DNA from: Mycolicibacterium celeriflavum
GTDB taxonomy: Bacteria; Actinomycetota; Actinomycetes; Mycobacteriales; Mycobacteriaceae
Direction of reading: 5' to 3'
Assembly (NCBI RefSeq): GCF_010731795.1
Contig: NZ_AP022591.1
Location: forward strand, 3,534,001-3,598,000
Length of the DNA stretch: 64,000 nt
Both the position numbers and the translations under genes were made by a program. Below the pieces are notes generated by a model. It ran no database searches. It had not been told where the DNA came from and saw only the letters and a program-made list of their open reading frames with translations. Positions 10,248-18,338 of the stretch are shown piece by piece (position 1 is the stretch's first letter; every line of letters starts with the position of its first letter).

Positions 10248-10733
10248 ATGACGCAGACACTGGAATCCCGCGAAGCCACCACCAAGAACACCGACCGGCT
10301 CAAGATCTACAAGACGTCCCCGGAGTTGTTCGACGCGATGATGGCGCTGAGCAACGCCGCCGCCAAGGATCTCGATGTCGAACTCGGCGAGTTGATCAAG
10401 ATCCGCGCGTCGCAGATGAACCACTGCGCGTTCTGCCTCGACATGCACACCCGGGACGCCCGCAAACACGGAGTCTACGAGCAGAAGATCGATCTGCTGG
10501 CCGCATGGCGAGAGGCCGGCGGGCTGTTCTCCGAGCGTGAGCGCGCGGCCCTGGCGCTGACCGAGGCGGTCACCGACCTGCGTGACGGCCCCGTTCCCGA
10601 CGACGTGTACGCACAAGCCGCCGAGGTGTTCTCCGAGCGCGAACTGGGACAGGTCGTCGCGATGGCGGTCACCATCAACGCGTGGAACCGCATCAACGCC
10701 GCGATGGTTCAGCAACCGCCCCGGCGCCGATGA
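10248..10733 (+). CDS. AhpD-like carboxymuconolactone decarboxylase-family protein
   Basis: The 161-residue protein carries the AhpD core with the redox-active pair CAFC inside NHCAFCLDMHTRDA and a downstream acidic helix. Family members work as alkylhydroperoxidases that reduce peroxides through this dithiol. The ATG at 10248 is favoured over an upstream in-frame ATG at 10182, which would lie inside the divergent MocR gene. Neighbouring MocR makes control by a PLP-responsive regulator plausible. Specific substrate unknown; 'carboxymuconolactone decarboxylase' is a fold name here, not a function. Confidence 0.85.
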   Translation: MTQTLESREATTKNTDRLKIYKTSPELFDAMMALSNAAAKDLDVELGELIKIRASQMNHCAFCLDMHTRDARKHGVYEQKIDLLAAWREAGGLFSERERAALALTEAVTDLRDGPVPDDVYAQAAEVFSERELGQVVAMAVTINAWNRINAAMVQQPPRRR

Positions 10734-10761
10734 CGGCCCACCTCCCAATACCGTTTCAGGT

Positions 10762-11520
10762 GTGCAGACCTCCTCCGGTGCGCAGATCGTCGTCGACGGC
10801 GTTGGCCCCGATGGCGTCGTCTACAAGCTGCACCGGCCGGGCACCGACCCCCGCGCGTTGGCCGCCCGGTTGGACATCGCCGCCCGGTCGGACTGTCTGC
10901 TCTCACCGCTGCTGCCGATCCCCGAGCCGGTGGGCGACCGATGGAGAACCCGGTGGCCGTGGGTGGAAACCGTTGCCCCGCCACCCGACTGCCTACCCTG
11001 GGCCGAGGCTGGGCAGCTGCTGGCCCGGCTGCACTGCGAATCGCGCCCGCCGCGGGTGCCACCGCACGGTTGGCCGCACCGGATGCGGCGGGCGGTCGAC
11101 GCGTTGCGCCGCGCCGCCGACCCAACGGTGCGCCGGGCGGCGGCCGGCCTGCCCGATGCGGCCTGGCGTGCCGGGTCGCCGAACCGTCCGGTGACGCTGG
11201 TGCACGGCGACTGGCATCTGGGCCAGCTCGGTCGTCAGCGGGCGGACGCCCCTTGGGTGCTCATCGACGTCGACGACCTCGGCGCGGGTGACCCGGCATG
11301 GGACCTCGCCCGGCCGGCCGGATTCTGGGCGGCGGGCCTGATGCCCGACGACGACTGGACCCGCTTCGTCGACGCCTACCGGGCCGCGAACGGACCCGCG
11401 CTGCCCCACGGCGACCCGTGGCCGGTGCTCGAACCGTTCGCGCGGGCCGCCGTCGTGCAGGCCGCGGCCCATCATCCCGACGACGAACTGCTGCTCGCCG
11501 CCTGCGCGCGCATGGGGTAG
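10762..11520 (+). CDS. Aminoglycoside phosphotransferase-fold kinase
   Basis: The 252-residue protein has the APH/choline-kinase catalytic loop VHGDWHLGQLG and the metal-binding segment IDVDDLGAGDPAWDLARP. The Brenner loop and DFG-equivalent are both intact, so it is likely an active small-molecule kinase. The N-terminal nucleotide lobe is short and begins at GTG 10762, 28 bases after the AhpD-like stop. The substrate cannot be read from sequence, and antibiotic modification should not be assumed because this fold is widespread in actinobacteria with non-antibiotic substrates. Confidence 0.8.
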   Translation: MQTSSGAQIVVDGVGPDGVVYKLHRPGTDPRALAARLDIAARSDCLLSPLLPIPEPVGDRWRTRWPWVETVAPPPDCLPWAEAGQLLARLHCESRPPRVPPHGWPHRMRRAVDALRRAADPTVRRAAAGLPDAAWRAGSPNRPVTLVHGDWHLGQLGRQRADAPWVLIDVDDLGAGDPAWDLARPAGFWAAGLMPDDDWTRFVDAYRAANGPALPHGDPWPVLEPFARAAVVQAAAHHPDDELLLAACARMG

Positions 11521-11524
11521 TCGG

Positions 11525-11842
11525 TCAGCTGGAGAAGAACAGCCGGCCGAACCCCTGCTTGCGGTAGTGCTTGTTGCCGCGATGACCCCAACCGGGCCCG
11601 TAGCCGTATCCCGGCGCAGCAGCCGGCGGGGGCGGTGCGGTCTGGACGAACCGGTTCTCCATCTGGGTGAGCGACTCGAGCTCGCCGAAGTCGAGGAAGA
11701 TGCCTCGGCAGGTGTCGCACTGCTCGAGGTGGATGCCGTTGCGTTCGTATGTGCGCATCGAGCCCGCACACTTCGGGCAGGTCAACGTGCCGCCGGCGCT
11801 CTGCGGTGTGGACGACGGTGGTTGATATGGCGGGATGCTCAT
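11525..11842 (-). CDS. TFIIB-type zinc-ribbon protein
   Basis: The 105-residue protein has a zf-TFIIB ribbon with two CxxC knuckles, CPKC at about residue 22 and CDTC at about residue 42, followed by RGIFLDFGELE. The C-terminal third is Pro/Ala/Gly/Tyr-rich and ends in a basic tail. Family members are small conserved proteins of unknown function in bacteria. It ends five bases from the kinase stop on the other strand, a tight convergent pair. Confidence 0.8.
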   Translation of the reverse strand: MSIPPYQPPSSTPQSAGGTLTCPKCAGSMRTYERNGIHLEQCDTCRGIFLDFGELESLTQMENRFVQTAPPPPAAAPGYGYGPGWGHRGNKHYRKQGFGRLFFSS

Positions 11843-11886
11843 ATGTCCCTAACGGACGCGGCCAGCGCCTGAGTTCCGCTCGACGC

Positions 11887-12717
11887 TCAGACCCAGTACG
11901 GGACGCGGGCGCGGTACTGGCGCATCGCGAAGGCCGCGAGGATCCAGCCGATCACCGTCAGCACGAGCACGACCACCCAGTGGCGCAGTTCCTGGTCGGC
12001 GCCGAGCAGCGGCGCACGCACGATGTCGAGATAGTGCAGCAGCGGGTTGAGTTCGATGATCTTCGTGTACGCCCCCGCGCCCTGCTGCTGCAGCGTGGAC
12101 TCGTTCCAGATGATCGGCGTCATGAAGAACAGCAACTGCACAAGGCTGAACAGCAGCGGGCTGATGTCGCGATAACGGGTCGCCAGGATGCCGAAACACA
12201 GCGACACCCAGATGCAGTTGAGCACGATCAGCCCCAGCGCCGGAATGACCGCCAGATCGGTCCACTTCCACGGTTTTGGATAGATCACCGCGATGATCAC
12301 GAAGATGATCATGTTGTGCGCGAACAGAATCATCTGCCGCCACACCAGCCGATATACGTGCACCGACAGCGGAGTCGGCAACTGCTTGATCAGACCCTCG
12401 TTGGCGACGAACACGTCGGCGCCCTCCAGGATCGCCGCGTTGATCAGGTTCCATACGATCAACCCGAGGGTGACGTACGGAAGGTGTTCGGACAGTTCGA
12501 GTTTGAACAGCTTCGAGTACAGCAGGCCCATCGCGACGGCGGTCGCGCCGGTGGCGATCGTGATCCAGAACGGGCCGAGCACCGAGCGGCGGTAGCGCTG
12601 TTTGATGTCCTGCCAGCCGAGGTGCAGCCACAGTTCGCGCTTGCCGAAGCCGGCGACCAGGTCGCCCCACGCCCGGCTCATCGTCCTCGACTGCGCGGCG
12701 GCGTCGGTGAACGTCAT
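11887..12717 (-). CDS. wzm: Galactan ABC exporter, permease Wzm (Rv3783-like)
   Basis: The 276-residue protein has six membrane helices of the ABC-2 polysaccharide exporter type and an amphipathic N-terminus, with HLGWQDIKQRYRRSVLGPFW before helix 1. Together with Wzt (13712-14506) it is expected to flip the lipid-linked galactan precursor to the periplasmic face. It overlaps glfT1 by four bases, so wzt-glfT1-wzm form one translationally coupled unit as in Rv3781-Rv3783. In M. tuberculosis the gene is also called rfbD. Confidence 0.92.
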   Translation of the reverse strand: MTFTDAAAQSRTMSRAWGDLVAGFGKRELWLHLGWQDIKQRYRRSVLGPFWITIATGATAVAMGLLYSKLFKLELSEHLPYVTLGLIVWNLINAAILEGADVFVANEGLIKQLPTPLSVHVYRLVWRQMILFAHNMIIFVIIAVIYPKPWKWTDLAVIPALGLIVLNCIWVSLCFGILATRYRDISPLLFSLVQLLFFMTPIIWNESTLQQQGAGAYTKIIELNPLLHYLDIVRAPLLGADQELRHWVVVLVLTVIGWILAAFAMRQYRARVPYWV

Positions 12718-13715
12718 CTCTTCTTCCCGTCGTCCCCTGCCCTACGGGCGTGGCCCCATCGCTCGCCCAGGTGTGCCGGCCTCCCGAACCTTTCCTTACG
12801 GCCCATGCGCCGCAACCGGATCCACGCCATCAGCCCGGCGGGGTCGCGGCGTGACACCAGAAAGAACCAGCCGAAACGCGCCCATTCCTGCAACTGCAGC
12901 CGGCGCAGTCCGGGTTGGGACAACAGATAGCCGCGGTTGCGGTAGGTATAGAAACGTTTGGCAGCGCTTTCGGGAAACTGGGTGTGCATCCGGCCGCCGA
13001 GGATGGGTTTGAACTCGTCGCCGCCCTGTGGGTGCAGGTACACCGCGTCCAAGCAGGTGCCGAACGGCAGCGCAGAGCGCACCAGCCTGCGGTGCAGTTC
13101 GGTTTCGTCGCCGCGCACGAACAGCCGCAGATCCGGCACGCCGACCGCCTCCAGTGTCGACGCGGCGAACAGCGCCCCGTTGAACAGCGACGCGATGCCC
13201 GGCAGCAGATCCCGGGAAGCATCGGTGCGCAACTCCTCGACCCGGCGCCGCCACACGATGCCGCGGCGCAGCGGGAACGCCAACCGCCCCGGGTCGGTCA
13301 TATCGCAGACCATCGGCGACACCTCGGCAAGGCCGTGGCGCGCGGCGCACTCGAGCAGCGTGCCGAGCACCTCGGAGTCGGCGGGCCGGCCGTCGTCGTC
13401 GGCCAGCCAGACCCAGTCGGCGCCCAGAGCCAGCGCGTGCAGCATGCCCAACGCGAAACCGCCTGCGCCACCGAGGTTTCGCCGCGATCCCAGATACGTG
13501 GTCGGTACCGGCTGCCCGGCCACCAGTTCGGCCACCCGCTGGTCGCCCCCGTCTGAAAAGTCGTTGTCGACGACGACCAGATGATCGGGCGCGCGGGTCT
13601 GGGCCGACACCGCCTCCAGCGATTTGGCCAGGTCGTCGGGCCGCCGGTGGGTGACCACCACCGCGCACACGACGGTGCTGGTTGGCTCCTCGGGCAAGCC
13701 CTCGTCGGCGGTCAT
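12714..13715 (-). CDS. glfT1: Galactofuranosyltransferase GlfT1
   Basis: GlfT1 adds the first two galactofuranose residues from UDP-Galf to the rhamnosyl-GlcNAc decaprenyl-diphosphate acceptor. The 333-residue protein is a GT-A family 2 enzyme with the N-terminal VVVTHRRPDDL and the metal-binding DDD in VWLADDDGRP. Later segments include FVRGDETELHRR and HPQGGDEFKP. It is about 30 residues longer than the M. tuberculosis protein as remembered, mainly at the C-terminus (basic HARRAGDDGKKR). It overlaps wzm and wzt by four bases on each side. Confidence 0.92.
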   Translation of the reverse strand: MTADEGLPEEPTSTVVCAVVVTHRRPDDLAKSLEAVSAQTRAPDHLVVVDNDFSDGGDQRVAELVAGQPVPTTYLGSRRNLGGAGGFALGMLHALALGADWVWLADDDGRPADSEVLGTLLECAARHGLAEVSPMVCDMTDPGRLAFPLRRGIVWRRRVEELRTDASRDLLPGIASLFNGALFAASTLEAVGVPDLRLFVRGDETELHRRLVRSALPFGTCLDAVYLHPQGGDEFKPILGGRMHTQFPESAAKRFYTYRNRGYLLSQPGLRRLQLQEWARFGWFFLVSRRDPAGLMAWIRLRRMGRKERFGRPAHLGERWGHARRAGDDGKKR

Positions 13716-14506
13716 CCCTGGCGCGTCTCTTCGAGCACTTCCCGGACGTGCCGGGCAGCGTCGTCGCCCTCATACGCGCGGACGACGTCCTCGATCCCGC
13801 CGGTCATCTTGACCGTGCCGTGGTCGATCCACATCGCGGTGTTGCAGAGCCGGGCCAGGAACTCGTTGGAGTGGCTGGCGAACACCAGGATTCCGGAGCG
13901 TCCGACGAGCTCGGCCAACCGGGTCTGCGCCTTCTTCAGGAACTCGGCGTCCACCGCACCGATACCCTCGTCGAGCAGCAGTATCTCTGGGTCGATGCTG
14001 GTCACCACGCCCATCGCGAGACGCACCCGCATGCCGGTGGAATACGTGCGCAACGGCATCGACAGATAATCGCCGAGTTCGGTGAACTCCGCGATCTCGT
14101 CGACCTTTGCCAGCATCTGCTTGCGGGTCTGCCCGAGGAACAACCCGCGGATGATGATGTTCTCGAACCCCGAGATCTCCGGGTCCATCCCGACGCCGAG
14201 GTCGAACACCGGCGCCACCCGGCCGGTCACCGTCGCCACGCCGCGGGTGGGCTCGTAGATGCCCGACAGCAGCCGCAGCAGCGTCGACTTGCCTGCGCCG
14301 TTGTGGCCGACCAGGCCCACCCGGTCGCCGAGTTCCAGCGACATGGTGATGTCCCGCAGCGCCTCGATGACCACGACGTTGGAGTCGTTGCGTCCGATCG
14401 CACCGCCGGCCTTGCCGAGGAACGCCTTCTTCAGCGAGCGCGACTTCGCGTCGAAAATCGGAAACTCCACCCACGCATTGCGTGTCTCGATGTGCGGGAC
14501 CACCAA
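13712..14506 (-). CDS. wzt: Galactan ABC exporter, ATPase Wzt (Rv3781-like)
   Basis: The 264-residue ATPase has Walker A GHNGAGKST, a signature region YSTGMRVRLAMG and Walker B EILLLDEG, in the arrangement of polysaccharide-exporting ABC proteins. There is no long C-terminal carbohydrate-binding domain, which fits the short mycobacterial Wzt. It partners with Wzm and is named rfbE in M. tuberculosis. It is the first gene of the coupled wzt-glfT1-wzm unit; bpa lies just upstream on the same strand, ending at 14525. Confidence 0.92.
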   Translation of the reverse strand: MVVPHIETRNAWVEFPIFDAKSRSLKKAFLGKAGGAIGRNDSNVVVIEALRDITMSLELGDRVGLVGHNGAGKSTLLRLLSGIYEPTRGVATVTGRVAPVFDLGVGMDPEISGFENIIIRGLFLGQTRKQMLAKVDEIAEFTELGDYLSMPLRTYSTGMRVRLAMGVVTSIDPEILLLDEGIGAVDAEFLKKAQTRLAELVGRSGILVFASHSNEFLARLCNTAMWIDHGTVKMTGGIEDVVRAYEGDDAARHVREVLEETRQG

Positions 14507-14524
14507 CCGGCTCCTACCCGTGAA

Positions 14525-15055
14525 TCAGAGGTACTGTCCGGTCCCCGGATGCGACGGGCCGCCGCGGACCGCCACCCCGGGTGGCAGCGCGCCCTGTCCG
14601 CGCATCTGCTCCAGCTGTTGGCGCGCGGCCATCTGCTGGGCGAACAGCGCGGTCTGGATGCCGTGGAACAGGCCCTCCAGCCAGCCGACCAGCTGCGCCT
14701 GGGCGATCCGCAGCTCGGCGTCGGACGGCACGCCGTCGTCGGTGAACGGCAGCGTGAGCCGTTCGAGCTCGTCGCGCAGCTCGGGGGCCAGCCCGTCTTC
14801 GAGCTCGGTGATGCTGGTGCGGTGAATCTCGCGGAGCCGGTTGCGGCTGGCCTCGTCGAGCGGGGCGGCGCGGACCTCCTCGAGGAGTTGCTTGATCATG
14901 GTGCCGATCCGCATGACCTTCGCCGGTTGCTCGACGAGGTCTGTCAGTGACTTGCCGTCGCTGTCCTCGTCGGCCTCGGCGTCGTCGGCCTCGCGGCTGA
15001 TGATCTCGATGTTGTCGTCGTCGGTCATAACCTCGGTGTTCCCTCTGGGTTCCAT
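14525..15055 (-). CDS. bpa: Bacterial proteasome activator Bpa/PafE
   Basis: Bpa forms an ATP-independent ring that opens the 20S proteasome and feeds it unfolded or native substrates such as HspR. The 176-residue product has an acidic N-terminus, the strongly conserved SLTDLVEQPAKVMRIG and AQLVGWLEGLFHGIQTALFA helices, and ends in GQYL, the C-terminal motif that docks into the proteasome alpha ring. The start is uncertain: ATG 15055 is given, but ATG 15028 (MTDDDNIEI) is also possible. It is next to the galactan export genes, as Rv3780 is in M. tuberculosis. Confidence 0.94.
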   Translation of the reverse strand: MEPRGNTEVMTDDDNIEIISREADDAEADEDSDGKSLTDLVEQPAKVMRIGTMIKQLLEEVRAAPLDEASRNRLREIHRTSITELEDGLAPELRDELERLTLPFTDDGVPSDAELRIAQAQLVGWLEGLFHGIQTALFAQQMAARQQLEQMRGQGALPPGVAVRGGPSHPGTGQYL

Positions 15056-15347
15056 CTAATCCACGTCATTCGTAGCCGCGGGCCCCCGACCGCGAACCAC
15101 CTAGCGAGACTAGTCCCAGGGTCACCTCGAGCCCGCTCACCACCGGTGTTCAGGCCGTTGCGTAGCGCCAGTCCAGCGTTGCTGCGGGGCTGACCAGCAA
15201 TGACAACCCGATTAGCACACCGGTGGCGAAGCTCACTGGACTAGTATGGCTGCGCAACAGACCCAGTCCGGCATGGCGGGTCGGGCCGAGCTTGGGCCAG
15301 AATCGTGTCGGTTTGAGAAAATCACGGACGCTCGAAGGTGGGCTGGC
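15056..15347. other. Intergenic region between bpa and the Rv3778c-like gene
   Basis: This 292-base gap holds the promoters of two divergent genes. A -10-like TAGTAT lies at 15243-15248, and GAAGGTGGG just before ATG 15348 is a good ribosome site. An in-frame upstream extension of the plus-strand gene to 15246 is possible but lacks family support. No RNA gene, repeat or strong hairpin was recognised. Confidence 0.5.
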
Positions 15348-16544
15348 ATGGCATACGACGTCGCCCGGGTGCGCGGTTTGCACCCGTCCCTGGGCGATGG
15401 GTGGGTGCGTTTCGACGCCCAGCACGGCATGCTGCTGCCCGACAGCGTCGGCCGTGCGGTGTCGACGGCCTTCCGCGGTTCGATGCCGACGCCCGTGGGT
15501 CCGCACCCGTCCGCGCAGCGCAGCGCCGCCGTCCTGGAGGCCGCCCGTTCGGCGGTGGCCGACCTGGTCAACGCCGATCCGCGCGGTGTGGTGCTCGGCG
15601 CCGACCGCGCGATCCTGCTGACCTCGCTGGCGGACGCGTCGTCGTCGCGCGTCGGCCTCGGTTATGAGGTGGTGGTCACCCGGCTCGACGACGAGGCCAA
15701 CATCGCGCCGTGGCTGCGGGCCGCCAATCGCTATGGGGCCAAGGTGAAGTGGGCCGAGGTCGACATCGAGACCGGCGAACTGCCCAGCTGGCAGTGGGAG
15801 AGTCTGGTCACCCGGAACACTCGGCTGGTCGCAATCACTTCTGCCTCTTCGACTTTGGGCACGGTGACCGACCTGCGCGCGGTGACGAAGTTGGCGCATG
15901 ACCAGGGCGCACTGGTCGTCGTCGACCATTCCGCGGCCGCGCCCTACCAGTTGATCGACATCGACGAGATCGACGCGGACGTGGTGGCGGTCAACGCGTT
16001 GGCATGGGGCGGGCCGCCGATCGGCGCACTGGTGTTCCGCGATCCGTCACTTATCGACTCGTTTCACTCGGTCTCGTTGAACCCGTATGCGATCGGGGCG
16101 TCGCGGCTGGAGGTCGGCGCGCACCAGTTCGGGTTGCTCGCCGGGGCGGTGGCGAGCATCGAGTACTTGGCCTCGCTGGACGAGAACGCGCACGGCACGC
16201 GTCGGGAACGACTCGGTGTCTCGATGCAATCGGCGAGCCTGTACATGAACCGGTTGTTCGACTACCTGCTGATCTCGCTGCGGTCGCTGTCGACCGTCAT
16301 GGTCATCGGCCAGCCCGAATCCAGGATTCCCGTGCTGAGCTTCGCGGTCAGCGACGTGCCCGCCGAACGGGTGGTGCAGCGCCTGGCCGACAACGGAATT
16401 CTGGCCATATCGAACGCGAACTCGCGCGTGCTGGACGTGATCGGCGTCAACGACGTGGGCGGCGCCGTGACAGTGGGGTTGGCGCACTACACCACCACGG
16501 CGGAGGTCGACCAGCTGGTTCGCGCCCTCGCCTCGTTGGGCTGA
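15348..16544 (+). CDS. Class V aminotransferase-fold protein lacking the PLP lysine (Rv3778c-like)
   Basis: The 398-residue protein has the cysteine desulfurase/class V aminotransferase fold throughout ([34 protein letters not shown]), and [19 protein letters not shown] matches the start of Rv3778c. The site that normally holds the Schiff-base lysine (HK just before the GGP loop, as in SufS) reads NALAWGGPP, so both His and Lys are absent. No conserved catalytic cysteine loop is apparent. It may be a non-PLP or regulatory pseudoenzyme rather than a sulfur donor. Start chosen at ATG 15348 with GAAGGTGGG upstream. Confidence 0.85.
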   Translation: MAYDVARVRGLHPSLGDGWVRFDAQHGMLLPDSVGRAVSTAFRGSMPTPVGPHPSAQRSAAVLEAARSAVADLVNADPRGVVLGADRAILLTSLADASSSRVGLGYEVVVTRLDDEANIAPWLRAANRYGAKVKWAEVDIETGELPSWQWESLVTRNTRLVAITSASSTLGTVTDLRAVTKLAHDQGALVVVDHSAAAPYQLIDIDEIDADVVAVNALAWGGPPIGALVFRDPSLIDSFHSVSLNPYAIGASRLEVGAHQFGLLAGAVASIEYLASLDENAHGTRRERLGVSMQSASLYMNRLFDYLLISLRSLSTVMVIGQPESRIPVLSFAVSDVPAERVVQRLADNGILAISNANSRVLDVIGVNDVGGAVTVGLAHYTTTAEVDQLVRALASLG

Positions 16545-16551
16545 CCGTCGG

Positions 16552-17526
16552 TTAATCCGCCACGCGCAGAAGGACTTTGCCGGAAACCTCACCGGACTGC
16601 AGAAGTTCGTGCGCCGCGCCGGCCTCCTGAATCGGGTACTCGGCGCCGATGATCGGCCGCACCTCACCGCTCTCGACCATCGGCCAGACGTTCGCCACCA
16701 CCTCGGCGACGACCTCGCTCTTGCTGCCGCGTCCGTCGATCGGGCGTGAACGCAGCGCGGTGGCGATGACTCCGGCACGCTTGCCCAGCAGCTTGCCGAT
16801 GTTGAGCTCGGCCTTGACCCCGCCCTGCATGCCGATGATCACCAACCGGCCGTCGGGCCCGAGCGCGTCGATGTTGCGGTCGAGGTAGGCCGCGCCCATG
16901 ATGTCGAGGATCACGTCGGCGCCACCCTCGGCCCTGATCCGCTCGACGAAGTCCTCGTCGTGGTAATTGATCGTCACCTCGGCCCCCAGTTCGGCGCACA
17001 GGTCGAGCTTGTGCGTCGAACCTGCGGTCACCGCCACCCGGCTGCCGATGGCACGGCCCACCTGGATGGCGTGGGCGCCGATGCCGCTGGCGCCGCCGTG
17101 GACGAGCACCAGCTGTCCGGCAGCCAGCCCCGCGGTCATCACCAGGTTCGACCAGACCGTGCAGGCCACTTCGGGCAGGCCGGCGGCCTCATGCTGGCTC
17201 ACCGAGGCGGGCAGCGGCATCACCTGTCCGGCGGGCACCGCCACATACTCGGCGTATCCGCCGCCGGCCAGCAGCGCGCAGACCTGTTGTCCGATCGACC
17301 ATCCGGCGGTGCTGTCGCCGGTCGCGACTACGGTTCCGGAAACCTCGAGACCGAGGATGTCACTGGCGCCCGGCGGCGGGGGGTAGTTCCCGGCGGCTTG
17401 CAGCAGGTCGGCCCGGTTGATCCCGGCGCTGGCCACCTTGATCAATAGCTCGTCGTCGGCGGGCGCGATGTCGGGAACTTCCTGCCAGGTCAGTCGGCCT
17501 TCCGGCCCGGCCACGATCGCGTGCAT
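16552..17526 (-). CDS. NAD(P)H quinone oxidoreductase, PIG3-type MDR protein
   Basis: The 324-residue zinc-free medium-chain reductase has the nucleotide motif HGGASGIGAHAIQ and the PIG3-type NRADLLQAAGNYPPPPGASDILGLEVSG block, split here by family landmarks at about residues 37-65. It likely reduces quinones with NADPH. The start MHAIVAGPEG at 17526 is preceded on this strand by TATAGCG. It is divergent from the MarR gene at 17604, with a perfect inverted repeat between them, so it is a probable target of that regulator. It is the Rv3777 equivalent by position. Confidence 0.87.
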   Translation of the reverse strand: MHAIVAGPEGRLTWQEVPDIAPADDELLIKVASAGINRADLLQAAGNYPPPPGASDILGLEVSGTVVATGDSTAGWSIGQQVCALLAGGGYAEYVAVPAGQVMPLPASVSQHEAAGLPEVACTVWSNLVMTAGLAAGQLVLVHGGASGIGAHAIQVGRAIGSRVAVTAGSTHKLDLCAELGAEVTINYHDEDFVERIRAEGGADVILDIMGAAYLDRNIDALGPDGRLVIIGMQGGVKAELNIGKLLGKRAGVIATALRSRPIDGRGSKSEVVAEVVANVWPMVESGEVRPIIGAEYPIQEAGAAHELLQSGEVSGKVLLRVAD

Positions 17527-17561
17527 CCAGCTAACGCTATAGCCTGCGGAAACAGTCTGAC

Positions 17562-17592
17562 AAATCCCCGACCAGCAATGCACTGGGGATTT
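17562..17592. promoter_or_regulatory. Inverted repeat, candidate MarR operator
   Basis: AAATCCCC (17562-17569) and GGGGATTT (17585-17592) form a perfect 8-base dyad with a 15-base spacer. The half-sites are 23 bases centre to centre, about two helical turns, in the 77-base gap between the divergent quinone reductase and MarR genes. The right arm overlaps the -10-like TACTAT of the marR side. That position would allow autoregulation. Confidence 0.6.
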
Positions 17593-17603
17593 ACTATGAC
17601 CGC

Positions 17604-18116
17604 ATGGAGGGGATTATCGCGGGACGTACTGCGGGTGATATGCCGGGGTTGGACATCGCTGAGCAACGGTCCTGGCAAAACTTTTTGGACTCGGCCTTGC
17701 GTCTGTATGCGACGCTGAACCGCTCGCTCGTCGACGCGCACCACCTGACCCTGAACGACGTGCGGTTGCTGGACATCCTTGACAAGTCCGCGACCGGGTC
17801 GGCCCGGATGGGGGACCTCGCGGACGGGCTGATGTCGCTACCGAGTCGGGTCACCCGGCAGATCCGTCGGCTGGAACTGCAGGGCCTCGTGCGCCGTGGC
17901 GCCAGCCCCGACGACGGCCGCGGCGTGCTGGCCAGCATCACCGAGGACGGCCAGGCCGCAGTGCGGGAGGCGATGAAAACCTACGGCGAGGGCGTTCGCG
18001 CACATTTTCTCGAGCGGCTGTCGCGGCCCCAGGTCGCGGCGATGGGCGAGAACTGCAGGCGGATCAGCGTTGCGCTGAAGAGCGGGACCCCGAACGCCAA
18101 GCTCGGTCGCGTCTGA
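17604..18116 (+). CDS. MarR-family transcriptional regulator
   Basis: The 170-residue protein has the MarR winged helix with RMGDLADGLMSLPSRVTRQIRRLE as recognition region (residues about 70-95) and the wing DDGRGVLASITEDG. It starts at ATG 17604, with a second possible start at 17640. Divergence from the quinone reductase and the dyad at 17562-17592 suggest a phenolic- or quinone-responsive pair, as known for other MarR/quinone reductase systems. The ligand cannot be read from sequence. Confidence 0.88.
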   Translation: MEGIIAGRTAGDMPGLDIAEQRSWQNFLDSALRLYATLNRSLVDAHHLTLNDVRLLDILDKSATGSARMGDLADGLMSLPSRVTRQIRRLELQGLVRRGASPDDGRGVLASITEDGQAAVREAMKTYGEGVRAHFLERLSRPQVAAMGENCRRISVALKSGTPNAKLGRV

Positions 18117-18163
18117 GCGGTCTCCTCGTCGTCGTTGGCCGGGGTCCCCGTACTCTTGTCGGC

Positions 18164-18250
18164 GGTGGCGTGGCAGAGCGGCCTAATGCACTCGCCTTGA
18201 AAGCGAGAGACGGCTAACACCGTCCGGGGGTTCAAATCCCTCCGCCACCG
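18164..18250 (+). tRNA. tRNA-Ser(UGA)
   Basis: Acceptor arms GGTGGCG (18164-18170) and CGCCACC (18243-18249) pair perfectly, with a long variable arm typical of serine tRNAs. The anticodon loop CTTGAAA gives TGA. The T-loop GGTTCAAATCC is present and no CCA is encoded. Confidence 0.95.
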
Positions 18251-18273
18251 CAGTTGTGATGAGTCGGGCCGCC

Positions 18274-18327
18274 GAGACTGCGGGCAGATCGCCCGTACGG
18301 CGGAAAATGCGATCTCGCCGCAGTTTC
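18274..18327. terminator. Imperfect long inverted repeat downstream of tRNA-Ser(UGA)
   Basis: A 19-base arm at 18274-18292 (GAGACTGCGGGCAGATCGC) pairs with 18309-18327 (16 of 19 positions), around a 16-base loop with AAAA. It lies between tRNA-Ser(UGA) and the convergent MocR gene, so it may end both transcripts. It lacks a U-run, as is usual in mycobacteria. Confidence 0.5.
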
Positions 18328-18338
18328 GATCAGCGATG

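Noticed and set aside
10762..11520. Aminoglycoside resistance gene
   Set aside because: The APH fold is intact, but the fold alone does not show antibiotic modification, and no mobile context is present.
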